This document shows positions 1 through 8,437 of a stretch of DNA of 25,213 nucleotides, in pieces. Both the position numbers and the translations under genes were made by a program. Source of the stretch: UBA1181 sp963648205 (GTDB taxonomy: Bacteria > Bacteroidota > Bacteroidia > Bacteroidales > Paludibacteraceae); the NCBI GenBank assembly GCA_963648205.1, contig CAVJCT010000050.1, forward strand, positions 1 through 25,213. Reading direction: 5' to 3'. The first letter of the stretch is position 1. Each line of letters starts with the position of its first letter. The notes beneath the pieces were generated by a model. The model saw nothing but the letters and a program-made list of their open reading frames with translations. It did no database searches and was not told the origin of the DNA.

Positions 1-29
1 GCAAGACCATAACAGCCTTGCGTTTTTTA
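1..29 (+). terminator. Probable terminator of an upstream plus-strand gene
   Basis: GCAAG (1-5) can pair with CTTGC (17-21), and a T-rich run (23-28) follows. The left arm may continue outside the window, so the full stem cannot be judged. It would end a plus-strand gene lying to the left, convergent with the G3E GTPase gene. Confidence 0.45.
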
Positions 30-51
30 TCATAACATTATCGAAGTGAAA

Positions 52-1341
52 TCACACCTTGTCTAAAGCCTCACAGATGGCTTCTTTGTCCATATTCTTT
101 CCGATGAAGACAATCTTGACCATCTTGTCGCCATACTTCTCATCCCAGTCTTTTTGCAACTCAGGGCTTTGGCGGAGCATTGCCTCACGCTCTTCTTTAG
201 GAGCGGTTACAATCCACTGACCAGCCTCTTGAAGCGTCTTCTGCGTACCTGCCTGCTCGAAGAGGAAGGACATATCCTCGTTGTCCTTGAAGTAGGTGAT
301 ACCCTTTGCACGGATGATCGACTTTGGCCATTGTTGGTAAACGAAATGGTCGAATGCGTTCAGGCTCATTGGTTTACGACGGTAGTAAACGAATGTGCCG
401 ATACCATACTCTTCAACCTCGCCCTCGCCTTCATGGTCGTGGTGGTGGTGATGGTGGTGGTGTCCATGCTCGTCATGGTCATCGTCGTCGTCATCATCGT
501 CATCGTGGTGATGATGTTCGTGATCATGCTCATCATCATCGTCGTCGTCATGGTGATGGTGGTGCTCGTGTTCGTGATTGGAATCATCATCAATTTCATC
601 TCTGCGTTCAGCGTCCTTCTCGATTTCGCCAATCCAACCTGCCGAAACAGAGATTTTATCCATATCGAAGCGGTGGCAATCAATGATTTTATCCAAGTCG
701 ACCTTTGCATAGTCTGTCTCGATAATCTCGGCGTGTGGTTGCAATCTCTTCACCACTGCCTTCACAGCGTTGAGTTCGTCTGCGCTCACCTCGCTCACCT
801 TGTTCAAGATGATTACGTCGCAGAACTCAATCTGTTGAATCACCAAGTTAGCGATATCCTCTTCGTCCACCTCCTTAGTCAAGTCAGAACCGTTAGAGAA
901 CTCCTTCGAGATTCTCAAAGCGTCGACCACCGTTGCGACACAGTCCAAACGGCAGATGTCAGGCAAATGATACTTGCGAGCCATGTCGGAGATTGAAACG
1001 ATGGTATTTGCGATAGGGTAAGGCTCACAAATTCCGCTCGCCTCAATCACGATGTAGTCGAACTTGTTCGTCTCCGTAATATCTGTGATTTGCTTGATCA
1101 AATCTGTTTTCAAAGTACAACAAATACAACCATTCTGGAGCGCAACCAAACTTTCGTCTTTCTGCGTTACCACTCCACCCTTCTGAATCAAAGAGGCGTC
1201 AATATTCACCTCACCAATATCATTCACAATAACCGCAATCTTCAAACCCTTCTTATTCAAAAGAATGTGGTTCACCAAGGTAGTCTTTCCGCTACCCAAA
1301 TAACCCGTCAACAGGGTAATAGGTACTACTTGTTTTGCCAT
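52..1341 (-). CDS. G3E-family (CobW/ZNG-type) metal-binding GTPase with a His/Asp-rich insert
   Basis: This is a 429-residue P-loop GTPase of the G3E family, whose members use GTP hydrolysis to deliver metals (Zn, Co or Ni) to client enzymes. Seen in the sequence: a Walker A motif GYLGSGKTTL at residues 13-22; the family metal-site motif CICC at 72-75; a switch-like NDIGEVNID segment at 40-48; and a CobW C-terminal domain after about residue 300. Between these lies a roughly 60-residue stretch, starting near residue 240, made almost entirely of His, Asp and Glu, typical of metal-storing arms in this family. The guanine-specificity motif reads NKVS where NKxD is usual. The start is only 12 bases past the stop of the flippase gene, so it is probably in that operon. 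No cobalamin, urease or nitrile hydratase genes are nearby, so the metal and client are unknown; zinc is an inference. Confidence 0.9.
   Translation of the reverse strand: MAKQVVPITLLTGYLGSGKTTLVNHILLNKKGLKIAVIVNDIGEVNIDASLIQKGGVVTQKDESLVALQNGCICCTLKTDLIKQITDITETNKFDYIVIEASGICEPYPIANTIVSISDMARKYHLPDICRLDCVATVVDALRISKEFSNGSDLTKEVDEEDIANLVIQQIEFCDVIILNKVSEVSADELNAVKAVVKRLQPHAEIIETDYAKVDLDKIIDCHRFDMDKISVSAGWIGEIEKDAERRDEIDDDSNHEHEHHHHHDDDDDDEHDHEHHHHDDDDDDDDDHDEHGHHHHHHHHDHEGEGEVEEYGIGTFVYYRRKPMSLNAFDHFVYQQWPKSIIRAKGITYFKDNEDMSFLFEQAGTQKTLQEAGQWIVTAPKEEREAMLRQSPELQKDWDEKYGDKMVKIVFIGKNMDKEAICEALDKV
425..595 (-). repeat. Low-complexity His/Asp codon tract inside the GTPase gene
   Basis: On the minus strand this stretch is almost entirely CAC/CAT and GAC/GAT codons with a few GAG, encoding alternating His and Asp runs, including one run of nine Asp and one of eight His. 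It stays in frame and is best read as a coding metal-binding arm. Such tracts can change length by slippage. Confidence 0.8.
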
Positions 1342-1353
1342 AGTTTTATAATT

Positions 1354-2541
1354 TCAAAAATTGTCTCTTCTATAAGATAAGAAAAGCACCAACGAAGTTA
1401 CAACATTTGCGGTTAAATTTACAATCACCGCACCGTTAATCTGCCATTTTGAGATAATTATTACAGACAAAATCGTCGTTACTAATACTCCGACGACAGA
1501 CTTTAACACCAAAATGCGCAACTGCCCCATCGCCGAAAAATAGTGTCCGATAATGTCTGCCACACTGCCCACTAAAATTCCTGGAGATAGGAACAACAGC
1601 AACATTTTAACCGACTCAAACTCTGGTCCGAACACCCAAACATACAACTGTGAAGGGAACAAATTCACAATCACCAATATGCCCAACGTTACGAAGAAAC
1701 AGAGTTTCAGCACCTGATTCGTTTCCTTCCGCGCCTCCTTTTTATCCGTGTTCTGCTCCAACAAACGAGAATATTGCACCATCGAAATGCTTCGTCCAAC
1801 CACAAACATCGCCTCGGACAATGAAACACAAATCGAAAAGACACCCACACTCGCATTTCCAGCGTAATAGGCTAAGAAATAGTAACTTAACCTCGTATTG
1901 AAGAACTGCAGGAATTCGCTCAACTGTGTCTGCAAGCCAAATTTCAGAGATTGAAGAAACTCATCTTTTGTAAATTTCTCCCATTGATTCTTGCTTTTTT
2001 CTTTAATGAAACTATAGAGTGTCAAACTCGTTGTAGAAAGAGCATATCCTATAAAATAAGCCCTAACACTATTGTCTATTGTCCAGTAAATCAGCAACAT
2101 AAGTATCAAGGCAAGGACAGGTTGCAAAACAGTCAAAGCATTGTACAAACCGATACGCTGGTCGCCTATGTAAACGGAATTGTAAAATGTGTAAATTCCT
2201 AATACAAAGGAGATTACGAAGAATAGAAGGGAGAGATTTTCTTGTTCAAACAGATGAAAAAGAATAGCCCCACCCAACGACAAAACAGAAACCCACAGCA
2301 ACGCCATCAAGAAGAGGCGATGTTTCTTCACCTTGTTCAGATAGTAGGAAACACTACTGCCTGTAAACACATTGGAGACAATCGCCAGCAGACCGATATC
2401 TGCCATGAACATAGCGACGCTACCCCGCCCTTCTGCGCCCCACAAACGAGCCGTCAGCACAACAACGAGGAAGTTGGAGAGAAGGATCGCACTCTTTCCC
2501 AACACCGTCATCACTATGTTTTTCTTCAAATCAAATGCCAT
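1354..2541 (-). CDS. Polysaccharide flippase (Wzx/MATE-like membrane protein)
   Basis: This 395-residue protein is hydrophobic along its whole length, with about twelve candidate membrane helices. It begins with a typical MOP-superfamily flippase opening (KKNIVMTVLGKSAILLSNFL, then LTARLWGAEGRGSVAMF), which resembles Wzx/RfbX O-antigen and exopolysaccharide flippases that move undecaprenyl-linked oligosaccharides across the inner membrane. Its start overlaps the end of the upstream glycosyltransferase gene by 11 bases, so the two are almost certainly co-transcribed and translationally coupled. It is slightly shorter than the usual 420-480 residues. The substrate glycan cannot be deduced because no further sugar-nucleotide or polymerase genes are present. 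A related MATE-like transporter role is less likely given the glycosyltransferase partner. Confidence 0.85.
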   Translation of the reverse strand: MAFDLKKNIVMTVLGKSAILLSNFLVVVLTARLWGAEGRGSVAMFMADIGLLAIVSNVFTGSSVSYYLNKVKKHRLFLMALLWVSVLSLGGAILFHLFEQENLSLLFFVISFVLGIYTFYNSVYIGDQRIGLYNALTVLQPVLALILMLLIYWTIDNSVRAYFIGYALSTTSLTLYSFIKEKSKNQWEKFTKDEFLQSLKFGLQTQLSEFLQFFNTRLSYYFLAYYAGNASVGVFSICVSLSEAMFVVGRSISMVQYSRLLEQNTDKKEARKETNQVLKLCFFVTLGILVIVNLFPSQLYVWVFGPEFESVKMLLLFLSPGILVGSVADIIGHYFSAMGQLRILVLKSVVGVLVTTILSVIIISKWQINGAVIVNLTANVVTSLVLFLSYRRDNF

Positions 2542-3613
2542 GATGAATGAATTTCACGAACGACTCTTCAATGCTTTCCCAGTTATATTTCTCTTCTGCC
2601 CACCGCAAGGCATTCTGGCAATGTTTTTGGTATAGTTCGTCGTCATCGATATAACGAAGAACTGCCTCAACCGTCTTTTCAATCTCCGTCGGCATCAACA
2701 AGACTCCCATTTCATCAATTTCAGGGACACCCTTGCGAATGGCTTTCAAATCAGAATAAATCATTGGTCGCCCCACTGCCATGTAATAGAACATTTTGAT
2801 TGGCAAGCAATGGGTATTTTCAATGTCATCATCTCGCAAATCGAAGAATAAATCATTAGCCCCCACCGTCTCGCAAAACATTTCAAAAGGCATCCACCCT
2901 TGAAAGAATACATTCAAATTGGAGGGCAAATTTTCCAGATTCTCCATCTTCATTGAAGAAACGACATTCAACTGAAATTTCGTGTTGGGACGATTTTCTG
3001 CCACTTTCCTCGCCACCTCCAGCACTCTAAAAAAGCCTTTTTCCTCTGTCAGATTTCCAGAATAATAGAAGGCACAAGATTCCTTCAAAGATGTTTTTGA
3101 AGCATATTTTTTGACATTTTTATTTGTGGCGTAGTAGGTCAGCAACAGTTTTTTCTTCCAAGGGAACAAAATCTTGCATGGTAACGCTTTGTAATACTCA
3201 CCCAACAGAAACGCATCCGAAAGGAACGACGCTTTGAGGTGCAGAAAAGTCAAGGCGAAGAAACGCACGCTACGCATCAACGCACCATAATTCCGCAGGT
3301 TTTTCTTCGAAGGATACCACTCGGTTATGTCGTAAAGCACTTTTGTTTCCTTACCAGTTGACTGCGCTATCGCCTTCTTCGCACTTCGAGCCGTCAACAC
3401 CGAAACAGGTGTGTCACAGATGATTACGTCAGGTTGCGTTTGCTCCAACTGAGTCTGCAGCCATTGGCAACGCTCCGTTCGACTTTTATCTTGCATCAGA
3501 TAGGTAGAAAAAACATGCACAGTATCACCCACCGCACGCAAAGCCTGCGCCTCCTGAGAAGCGACACGCTCATCGTCTGCCTTATGAACCATCAGTGAAA
3601 ATGCAACTACCAT
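2531..3613 (-). CDS. Glycosyltransferase, GT-B type (group 1/GT4-like)
   Basis: This is a predicted cytoplasmic sugar transferase of about 360 residues that probably builds the oligosaccharide moved by the flippase encoded next to it. The N-terminal half has a Rossmann-type layout (VVAFSLMVHKADDERV start; VIICDTPVSVLTARSAKKA). The C-terminal half carries GT4-like features: FYYSGNLTEEKGFFRVLEVA, a predicted acceptor/donor loop around FFQGWMPFEMF, and the late segment CLPIKMFYYMAVGRPMIYSD, which matches the nucleotide-sugar site 'K..EYMA.G.P.I' pattern of the family. The start chosen is the ATG at 3613; the longer in-frame reading from 3634 would need TTG and adds residues outside the Rossmann start. 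A TATATTTG box lies about 38 bases upstream of this ATG. The donor sugar is unknown. Confidence 0.85.
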   Translation of the reverse strand: MVVAFSLMVHKADDERVASQEAQALRAVGDTVHVFSTYLMQDKSRTERCQWLQTQLEQTQPDVIICDTPVSVLTARSAKKAIAQSTGKETKVLYDITEWYPSKKNLRNYGALMRSVRFFALTFLHLKASFLSDAFLLGEYYKALPCKILFPWKKKLLLTYYATNKNVKKYASKTSLKESCAFYYSGNLTEEKGFFRVLEVARKVAENRPNTKFQLNVVSSMKMENLENLPSNLNVFFQGWMPFEMFCETVGANDLFFDLRDDDIENTHCLPIKMFYYMAVGRPMIYSDLKAIRKGVPEIDEMGVLLMPTEIEKTVEAVLRYIDDDELYQKHCQNALRWAEEKYNWESIEESFVKFIHHGI

Positions 3614-3650
3614 ATCTTCTTCAAAAAATTCCAAATGTCAATTCAATGCG

Positions 3651-3658
3651 CAAATATA
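3651..3658 (-). promoter_or_regulatory. Candidate -7 box for the glycosyltransferase-flippase operon
   Basis: TATATTTG on the minus strand matches the Bacteroidota -7 consensus TAnnTTTG and sits about 38 bases before the chosen ATG at 3613. I see no TTTG at the expected -33 distance. Confidence 0.5.
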
Positions 3659-3675
3659 ACAGGTTGAGTACAAAG

Positions 3676-3705
3676 AAAAAAGGGAATGTCCTCCCGAACA
3701 CTCCC
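3676..3705 (-). terminator. Rho-independent terminator of the ferredoxin gene
   Basis: On the minus strand GGGAGTGTT (3705-3697) pairs with GACATTCCC (3690-3682) in a nine-pair stem with two G-U pairs and a six-base loop, followed by six T. It lies between the ferredoxin stop and the glycosyltransferase start, so it insulates the two units. Confidence 0.85.
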
Positions 3706-3728
3706 ATTCTTTTGACTAATCTAATTTT

Positions 3729-3893
3729 TTACTTTGAGATAGCACCTGCAGGACATGCATCTGCGCAAGTTCCACACTCAGTACAAGCTGAAGGATCGAT
3801 CTTATAGATATCACCCTCTGAAATTGCGCCAACTGGACACTCGCCTGCGCAAGTTCCACATGCTACACAATCTTCTCCAATTACATAAGCCAT
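3729..3893 (-). CDS. Small 2[4Fe-4S] ferredoxin
   Basis: This 54-residue gene encodes a clostridial-type low-potential electron carrier. Two near-identical cluster motifs are visible: CVACGTCAGECP at residues 9-20 and CTECGTCADACP at 37-48. They supply eight cysteines in the CxxCxxCxxxCP pattern expected for two cubane clusters. The protein starts MAYVIGEDCVACG and ends PAGAISK, the usual form and length for the family in anaerobes. It is a single-gene unit: a TATCTTTG box lies upstream and a strong hairpin terminator lies downstream. It probably serves pyruvate:ferredoxin oxidoreductase, hydrogenase or similar enzymes located elsewhere; no partner is encoded here. Confidence 0.97.
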   Translation of the reverse strand: MAYVIGEDCVACGTCAGECPVGAISEGDIYKIDPSACTECGTCADACPAGAISK

Positions 3894-3919
3894 AATAAAC
3901 AAGTTTTAAAGTTACTCTG

Positions 3920-3951
3920 CAAAGATATAACTGGTTTTGATTTTACGTCAA
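3920..3951 (-). promoter_or_regulatory. Ferredoxin promoter (TTG - 21 bp - TATCTTTG)
   Basis: On the minus strand TATCTTTG (3927-3920) matches the -7 consensus TAnnTTTG, and a TTG (3951-3949) lies 21 bases further upstream, at the -33 distance. The predicted transcript leader is about 20 bases before the ATG at 3893. Confidence 0.65.
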
Positions 3952-4002
3952 TTATCAGTCTGTTTTTTTTCGACTTTTTTTCATTTCTCTCGCAACTTGA
4001 TT

Positions 4003-7000
4003 TTACGCGCTTATTTTCATAGCCTCAACCGCCATCAAGACATCAAACGCCTCGTCCACCGTCTGCACTTCGGAGAAGATGATCGAACGCTTGCCTGCAT
4101 TGTCGCGCAACTTGCAACGCTCCACATGGGTTTGGAAATATTCGAGAATTTTACCGAACGCATCGGTCTGGAAGTAAGGCGATTTCTCATCACTCACGAA
4201 ATAGCCCACCATGCGACCTTGCTTCAAAGTCAATTTTTCGAAGCCCAATTTCTGCGCAATCCAACGCACACGAACGAGGGTCAACAGATTTTGCGTCTGC
4301 TCGGGCAACGCACCAAAACGGTCGCGCATCTTCGCCTCGAATTTCTGCAACTCCGTCTCATCTTTGACATTATCCAACTCGCGATAGAGACTCATTCTCT
4401 CTGAAATATTCTCTACATAGTCCGATGGGAAAGTCAACTCCATATCGGTCTCCACCTGACAATCCAAAACGACAGGCAAAGAAGCAGGAACTGGTGTTTT
4501 TTCGTCTTCCTTATATAACTCAGAGAACTCGTCGATTTTCAACTCTGCAACGGCTTCATTCAGCACCTTCTGGTAGGTTTCGTAGCCCAAATCGGCAATG
4601 AAACCACTTTGCTCCGCACCGAGAAGGTTTCCTGCGCCACGGATATCCAAATCCTGCATAGCAATATTGAATCCGCTACCCAACTCCGAAAAACTCTCAA
4701 TGGCCTGCAAACGACGACGAGCATCCTGCGTGAGGGTCGACAATGGTGGAGCGAGCAGATAACAGAAGGCACGTCGGTTGCTTCGACCCACACGACCACG
4801 CAACTGGTGCAAATCGCTCAATCCGAAATTCTGCGCATTGTTCACAATAATCGTGTTGCAATTCGGCATATCGATACCCGACTCGATGATTGTCGTTGCC
4901 AACAACACGTCATATTCATAATCGATGAAATCTAAGATGATTTTCTCCAAATCCTCGCCCTTCATCTGTCCGTGGCCAATCGCCACACGAGCGTCAGGCA
5001 CCAAACGATTGATGAGAGCAGCCACCTCAGGAAGATTCTGCACTCTATTATTAATAAAGAATACTTGTCCGTTTCGATCCATCTCATAACGAATGGCATC
5101 CCGAATAACATCCTCATTGAAAGTGTGCAGTTCCGTCTGCACAGGGTAACGATTGGCAGGAGGCGTGCTAATCACTGAAAGATCACGCGCCCCCATCAAA
5201 GAGAACTGCAACGTACGCGGAATCGGAGTCGCCGTCATCGTCAACGTGTCGACATTGACCTTCATCTGTTTGATTTTTTCCTTCACCGAAACACCAAATT
5301 TCTGTTCCTCATCAATAATCAGCAATCCTAAGTCTTTAAATTTCACCTCTTTACCTAAGATTTTCTGCGTGCCAATCATAATGTTGATTTCACCGTCCAA
5401 CAGTTCCTTCTCAATCCGTTTCACATCTTTTTGAGAACGAGAACGATTCAGATATTCCACCTTACAAGGAAAATCCTTCAAGCGTTCGGAGAAGGTTTTA
5501 TAGTGTTGCAATGCCAATACTGTCGTTGGCACCAAGACTGCCACTTGCTTGTTATCGCACGCCGCCTTGAAAGCCGCACGAATGGCAATTTCCGTCTTTC
5601 CGAATCCCACATCACCACAAACAAGACGATCCATCGGCAAATCACGCTCCATATCCGCCTTCACCTCACGAGTCGTCTTCAACTGGTCTGGCGTGTCCTC
5701 ATAGATAAACGAAGCTTCCAACTCCGACTGCAAGAAAGTGTCTGGCGAGAACGCATAGCCCTTCTCTTCCCGACGCTTGGCATAGAGTGCAATGAGGTCG
5801 CGCGCAATATCCTTGACCTTCTTCTTGGTCCGCTCTTTCAGCGTCTGCCAAGCCCCCGTACCCAACTTGCTGATGGTTGGGGTCTCGCCCTCTTTTCCTC
5901 TATATCTTGATATTTTATGTAATGAATGAATGCTGACAAGCAACAAATCATCATTCTTATAGAGCAACTTAATGACCTCCTGTTTCTTGCCGTTGGCATC
6001 CACCTGAATCAAACCACCGAATCGTCCCACACCATAATCAACATGCACGACATAATCGCCCACTTTGAAACTGTTCAGATCCTTCAGTGTCAAAGCAGCC
6101 TGACCATCGCGCGCCCTATCCGAACGCAACGAATATTTATGGTAACGATTGAAAACCTGATGATCCGTGTAACAACAAAGTCGCTCCGTATCTAAAACGA
6201 AGCCCTCGTGAAACGTTTTTAATATAGGTGTAAAAGAGATTTTCAGTCCTTTATCCTCAAAAATGGATTCCAAACGGTCGATTTGATGCTTGTTATCGCT
6301 CAACAAACACACTTCGTAGCCATTTTCGATTTTCTGTTTGAAATCACTCGCTATCAAGTCGAAATTCTTAGAAAAGACAGGTTGCGGGTGTGTCAAGAAC
6401 TCAACTTTTGTCGCTTTTGAAGATGAAGACAAGCCATTATGACCGCCAAACTCGATTCTTCTAAAATCGAGCGACTGTTTCAAGAAATCAGCCATTGGCA
6501 AGACAGCATCCTCCGCATTTTTATCCTTCGCACGCACCTCTTCCCCACCGATAATATCTGCGGTATACGAGAAATCGAAGAACGAAAGGAAGGCGGTCGG
6601 AGGCAAAAAATTCAAAATTGAATCCGTCACCTCCTTTTTATCATGAATATCAGGAACAATCGTTATACTTTGTTTATCCTCGACGGAAAGTTGCGTTTCC
6701 ACATTGAAAGTACGAATAGACTCCACATCATCTCCGAAAAAATCTAAGCGGTAAGGGTATTCACAAGAGTAGGAAAAAATATCGATGATACTACCACGAA
6801 CCGAAAACTGACCAGGCTCATACACGAAATCGACACGGTTGAAGCCCTGTTCAAACAACGACTGAGAAAGTTTGATTGTGTCGATTGTATCGCCCACGGA
6901 AATAGGGATTGTCTTATCACGCAGCACCTCCGTCTTCACCACCAATTCCGTCAACGCCTCAGGATGCGTAACCACCACATAATCAGCGTCTTTATGACCT

Positions 7001-7344
7001 AATCGGTCCAACACCTCCGTACGAAGCACCTCATTGGCAGCATCCAATTGTTTCTCCCCATATTTCGCAGACCCTTTGTAGGAGACAGGATAGAACAAAA
7101 CCTTTTCGTTGCCCAACAGTTGCGTCATATCATAATAAAAGTAAGCAGCAGACTCCGCATCATTCAGCACGATGAGCCACTGCCCACGATAATCTCTGAA
7201 AAGCATTGAAAATAGCAAGGCACGGAAAGAACCCTCCATTCCTTTCAGCAGAAGGTTTTTCTCCTTTTTATTCTCTATCCATTTCTTCACCGAAATCACC
7301 TGATTATCAGACTCAATTCGGTCCATTAAATCGATTATTTCCAA
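4003..7344 (-). CDS. mfd: Transcription-repair coupling factor Mfd
   Basis: Mfd is the DNA translocase that pushes RNA polymerase stalled at lesions off the template and recruits UvrA. The protein is 1113 residues, close to the usual 1100-1170. Visible in order: an N-terminal UvrB-like region (about 20-350); the CarD-like RNA polymerase interaction domain beginning FKVGDYVVHVDYGVGRF near 426; and a RecG-like superfamily 2 motor with Walker A GDVGFGKT at 577-584, a DEEQ box at 678-681, TATPIPRT near 704-711, and the late motor motifs IGHGQMKGEDLE and HQLRGRVGRSNRRA. The C-terminal TRCF domain, which binds UvrA, occupies the last 150 or so residues. It appears intact and is transcribed alone from a promoter in the shared intergenic region with the divergent mannosyltransferase gene. 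No strong terminator is visible before the ferredoxin promoter. Confidence 0.98.
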   Translation of the reverse strand: MEIIDLMDRIESDNQVISVKKWIENKKEKNLLLKGMEGSFRALLFSMLFRDYRGQWLIVLNDAESAAYFYYDMTQLLGNEKVLFYPVSYKGSAKYGEKQLDAANEVLRTEVLDRLGHKDADYVVVTHPEALTELVVKTEVLRDKTIPISVGDTIDTIKLSQSLFEQGFNRVDFVYEPGQFSVRGSIIDIFSYSCEYPYRLDFFGDDVESIRTFNVETQLSVEDKQSITIVPDIHDKKEVTDSILNFLPPTAFLSFFDFSYTADIIGGEEVRAKDKNAEDAVLPMADFLKQSLDFRRIEFGGHNGLSSSSKATKVEFLTHPQPVFSKNFDLIASDFKQKIENGYEVCLLSDNKHQIDRLESIFEDKGLKISFTPILKTFHEGFVLDTERLCCYTDHQVFNRYHKYSLRSDRARDGQAALTLKDLNSFKVGDYVVHVDYGVGRFGGLIQVDANGKKQEVIKLLYKNDDLLLVSIHSLHKISRYRGKEGETPTISKLGTGAWQTLKERTKKKVKDIARDLIALYAKRREEKGYAFSPDTFLQSELEASFIYEDTPDQLKTTREVKADMERDLPMDRLVCGDVGFGKTEIAIRAAFKAACDNKQVAVLVPTTVLALQHYKTFSERLKDFPCKVEYLNRSRSQKDVKRIEKELLDGEINIMIGTQKILGKEVKFKDLGLLIIDEEQKFGVSVKEKIKQMKVNVDTLTMTATPIPRTLQFSLMGARDLSVISTPPANRYPVQTELHTFNEDVIRDAIRYEMDRNGQVFFINNRVQNLPEVAALINRLVPDARVAIGHGQMKGEDLEKIILDFIDYEYDVLLATTIIESGIDMPNCNTIIVNNAQNFGLSDLHQLRGRVGRSNRRAFCYLLAPPLSTLTQDARRRLQAIESFSELGSGFNIAMQDLDIRGAGNLLGAEQSGFIADLGYETYQKVLNEAVAELKIDEFSELYKEDEKTPVPASLPVVLDCQVETDMELTFPSDYVENISERMSLYRELDNVKDETELQKFEAKMRDRFGALPEQTQNLLTLVRVRWIAQKLGFEKLTLKQGRMVGYFVSDEKSPYFQTDAFGKILEYFQTHVERCKLRDNAGKRSIIFSEVQTVDEAFDVLMAVEAMKISA

Positions 7345-7372
7345 CTCTAAGATTTTTTAACAAAGATATTTG

Positions 7373-7380
7373 CAAATATA
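7373..7380 (-). promoter_or_regulatory. Candidate -7 box for mfd
   Basis: TATATTTG on the minus strand fits TAnnTTTG and would give a leader of roughly 20 bases before the mfd ATG at 7344. It overlaps the palindrome ATTTGCAAAT (7368-7377). No good -33 element is seen. Confidence 0.55.
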
Positions 7381-7405
7381 AGGAATAAAAGTCCAAACCA
7401 TTTTC

Positions 7406-7436
7406 TAAATTTGCAAATACGGCACTTTAAAAAGTG
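7406..7436 (+). promoter_or_regulatory. Candidate divergent promoter element with dyad, mannosyltransferase side
   Basis: TAAATTTG (7406-7413) fits the -7 consensus on the plus strand and overlaps a second ATTTGCAAAT palindrome (7409-7418). It is followed by the perfect dyad CACTTT-AA-AAAGTG (7423-7436) near the predicted start site. It would give a leader of about 150 bases, so the assignment is tentative. Confidence 0.35.
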
Positions 7437-7571
7437 ATTCGAACTCAAATTCAAGAAGCAATTTTTGAAAATGAGGATGAAAAATCGCAAAAAAACCTAT
7501 GACACAACGAAATAGGAAGCGTAGAGAGTCGTTATATAAATAGTAATTAATCCGCCAAAAATTCAAAGGCA

Positions 7572-8327
7572 ATGGAAAACAACGATGGTGTAGTAATCAT
7601 ACCGACCTACAACGAAAAAGAGAACATAGAGAATATCTGTAGAGCAGTCTTTTCGTTGCCCAAGCAGTTTCATATCTTAGTGATCGACGATGGGTCACCA
7701 GACGGCACAGGGGAAATCGTAAAAGGACTTCAGAGTGAATTTTCAGAGCGTCTTCACCTCATTGAGCGTTCGGGGAAGCAAGGTTTAGGCACAGCCTATA
7801 TCACAGGTTTTAAATGGGCAATAGAGCGCAAGTACGACTACATTTTTGAGATGGATGCCGACTTTTCGCACAATCCCAACGACTTGTTGAAACTTCACAA
7901 AGCCTGTTCGGAAGAGGGGGCTGATCTCGCCATCGGATCACGCTACACAAGCGGTGTCAACGTAGTAAACTGGCCAATGGGACGAGTTTTAATGTCTTAT
8001 TTTGCCTCTATCTACGTAAGGATTGTTACCGGAATGAAGATTGCCGACACCACCGCAGGTTTCGTATGTTACCGTCGCGAAGTGTTGGAAACCATCGAGT
8101 TAGACAAAGTGAAATTCGTAGGATACGCATTCCAAATAGAGATGAAATTCACAGCCTACATGTGTGGATTCACCATCAAAGAAGTTCCTATCATCTTCGT
8201 AAACAGAGTTTTAGGAGTTTCGAAGATGAACAGCGGAATATTCGGAGAGGCAGTATTCGGCGTAATCAGGCTCAAATTAAACAGTCTATTCAGAAAATAT
8301 CCGAAGAAAAATAAAGGGGAAAAATAG
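7572..8327 (+). CDS. Polyprenol monophosphomannose synthase (Dpm1-like, GT2)
   Basis: This 251-residue family 2 glycosyltransferase probably transfers mannose from GDP-mannose to a polyprenyl phosphate at the cytoplasmic face of the inner membrane, making the lipid-linked donor for periplasmic glycosylation. Seen: the nucleotide-binding start VVIIPTYNEKENI; DDGSPDGT at residues 39-46; the metal-binding EMDADFSHNP segment near 93-102; the GSRYTSG motif; and NWPMGRVLMSYFAS, typical of Dpm1 homologues. There is no C-terminal membrane domain, so it is the soluble, peripherally attached form. It lies 110 bases upstream of pyrC in the same direction and may be co-transcribed. Mannose is inferred from overall likeness to the Dpm1 subfamily. 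Confidence 0.9.
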   Translation: MENNDGVVIIPTYNEKENIENICRAVFSLPKQFHILVIDDGSPDGTGEIVKGLQSEFSERLHLIERSGKQGLGTAYITGFKWAIERKYDYIFEMDADFSHNPNDLLKLHKACSEEGADLAIGSRYTSGVNVVNWPMGRVLMSYFASIYVRIVTGMKIADTTAGFVCYRREVLETIELDKVKFVGYAFQIEMKFTAYMCGFTIKEVPIIFVNRVLGVSKMNSGIFGEAVFGVIRLKLNSLFRKYPKKNKGEK

Positions 8328-8350
8328 CGAGAAAAAACACCACGCATTTA

Positions 8351-8379
8351 TTTGTTAATAATTCTTTTCGCTATATTTA
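8351..8379 (+). promoter_or_regulatory. Weak candidate promoter for pyrC
   Basis: TTTG (8351-8354) and TATATTTA (8372-8379) are 17 bases apart. The last base of the -7 box departs from TAnnTTTG and the spacing is a little short, so this is suggestive only. The predicted leader to the pyrC ATG would be about 50 bases. Confidence 0.3.
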
Positions 8380-8437
8380 CTATCATAAAATTTATTGTAA
8401 ACAGACTTCCACGCGAAGTATTAAATAGTCATACGTC

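Noticed and set aside
425..595. Possible tandem repeat or CRISPR-like array
   Set aside because: The repetition is three-base, in frame with the GTPase, and has no spacer structure; it is explained by His and Asp runs.
154..996. Long plus-strand reading frame rich in Val, Met and Ile opposite the GTPase gene
   Set aside because: It is the antisense of the His/Asp codon tract (CAC/GAC read as GTG/GTC) and of the conserved GTPase domains. The apparent membrane-like composition is an artefact.
3614..3634. N-terminal extension of the glycosyltransferase from a TTG codon
   Set aside because: The extension has no family resemblance and starts with TTG; the ATG at 3613 starts directly at the Rossmann strand.
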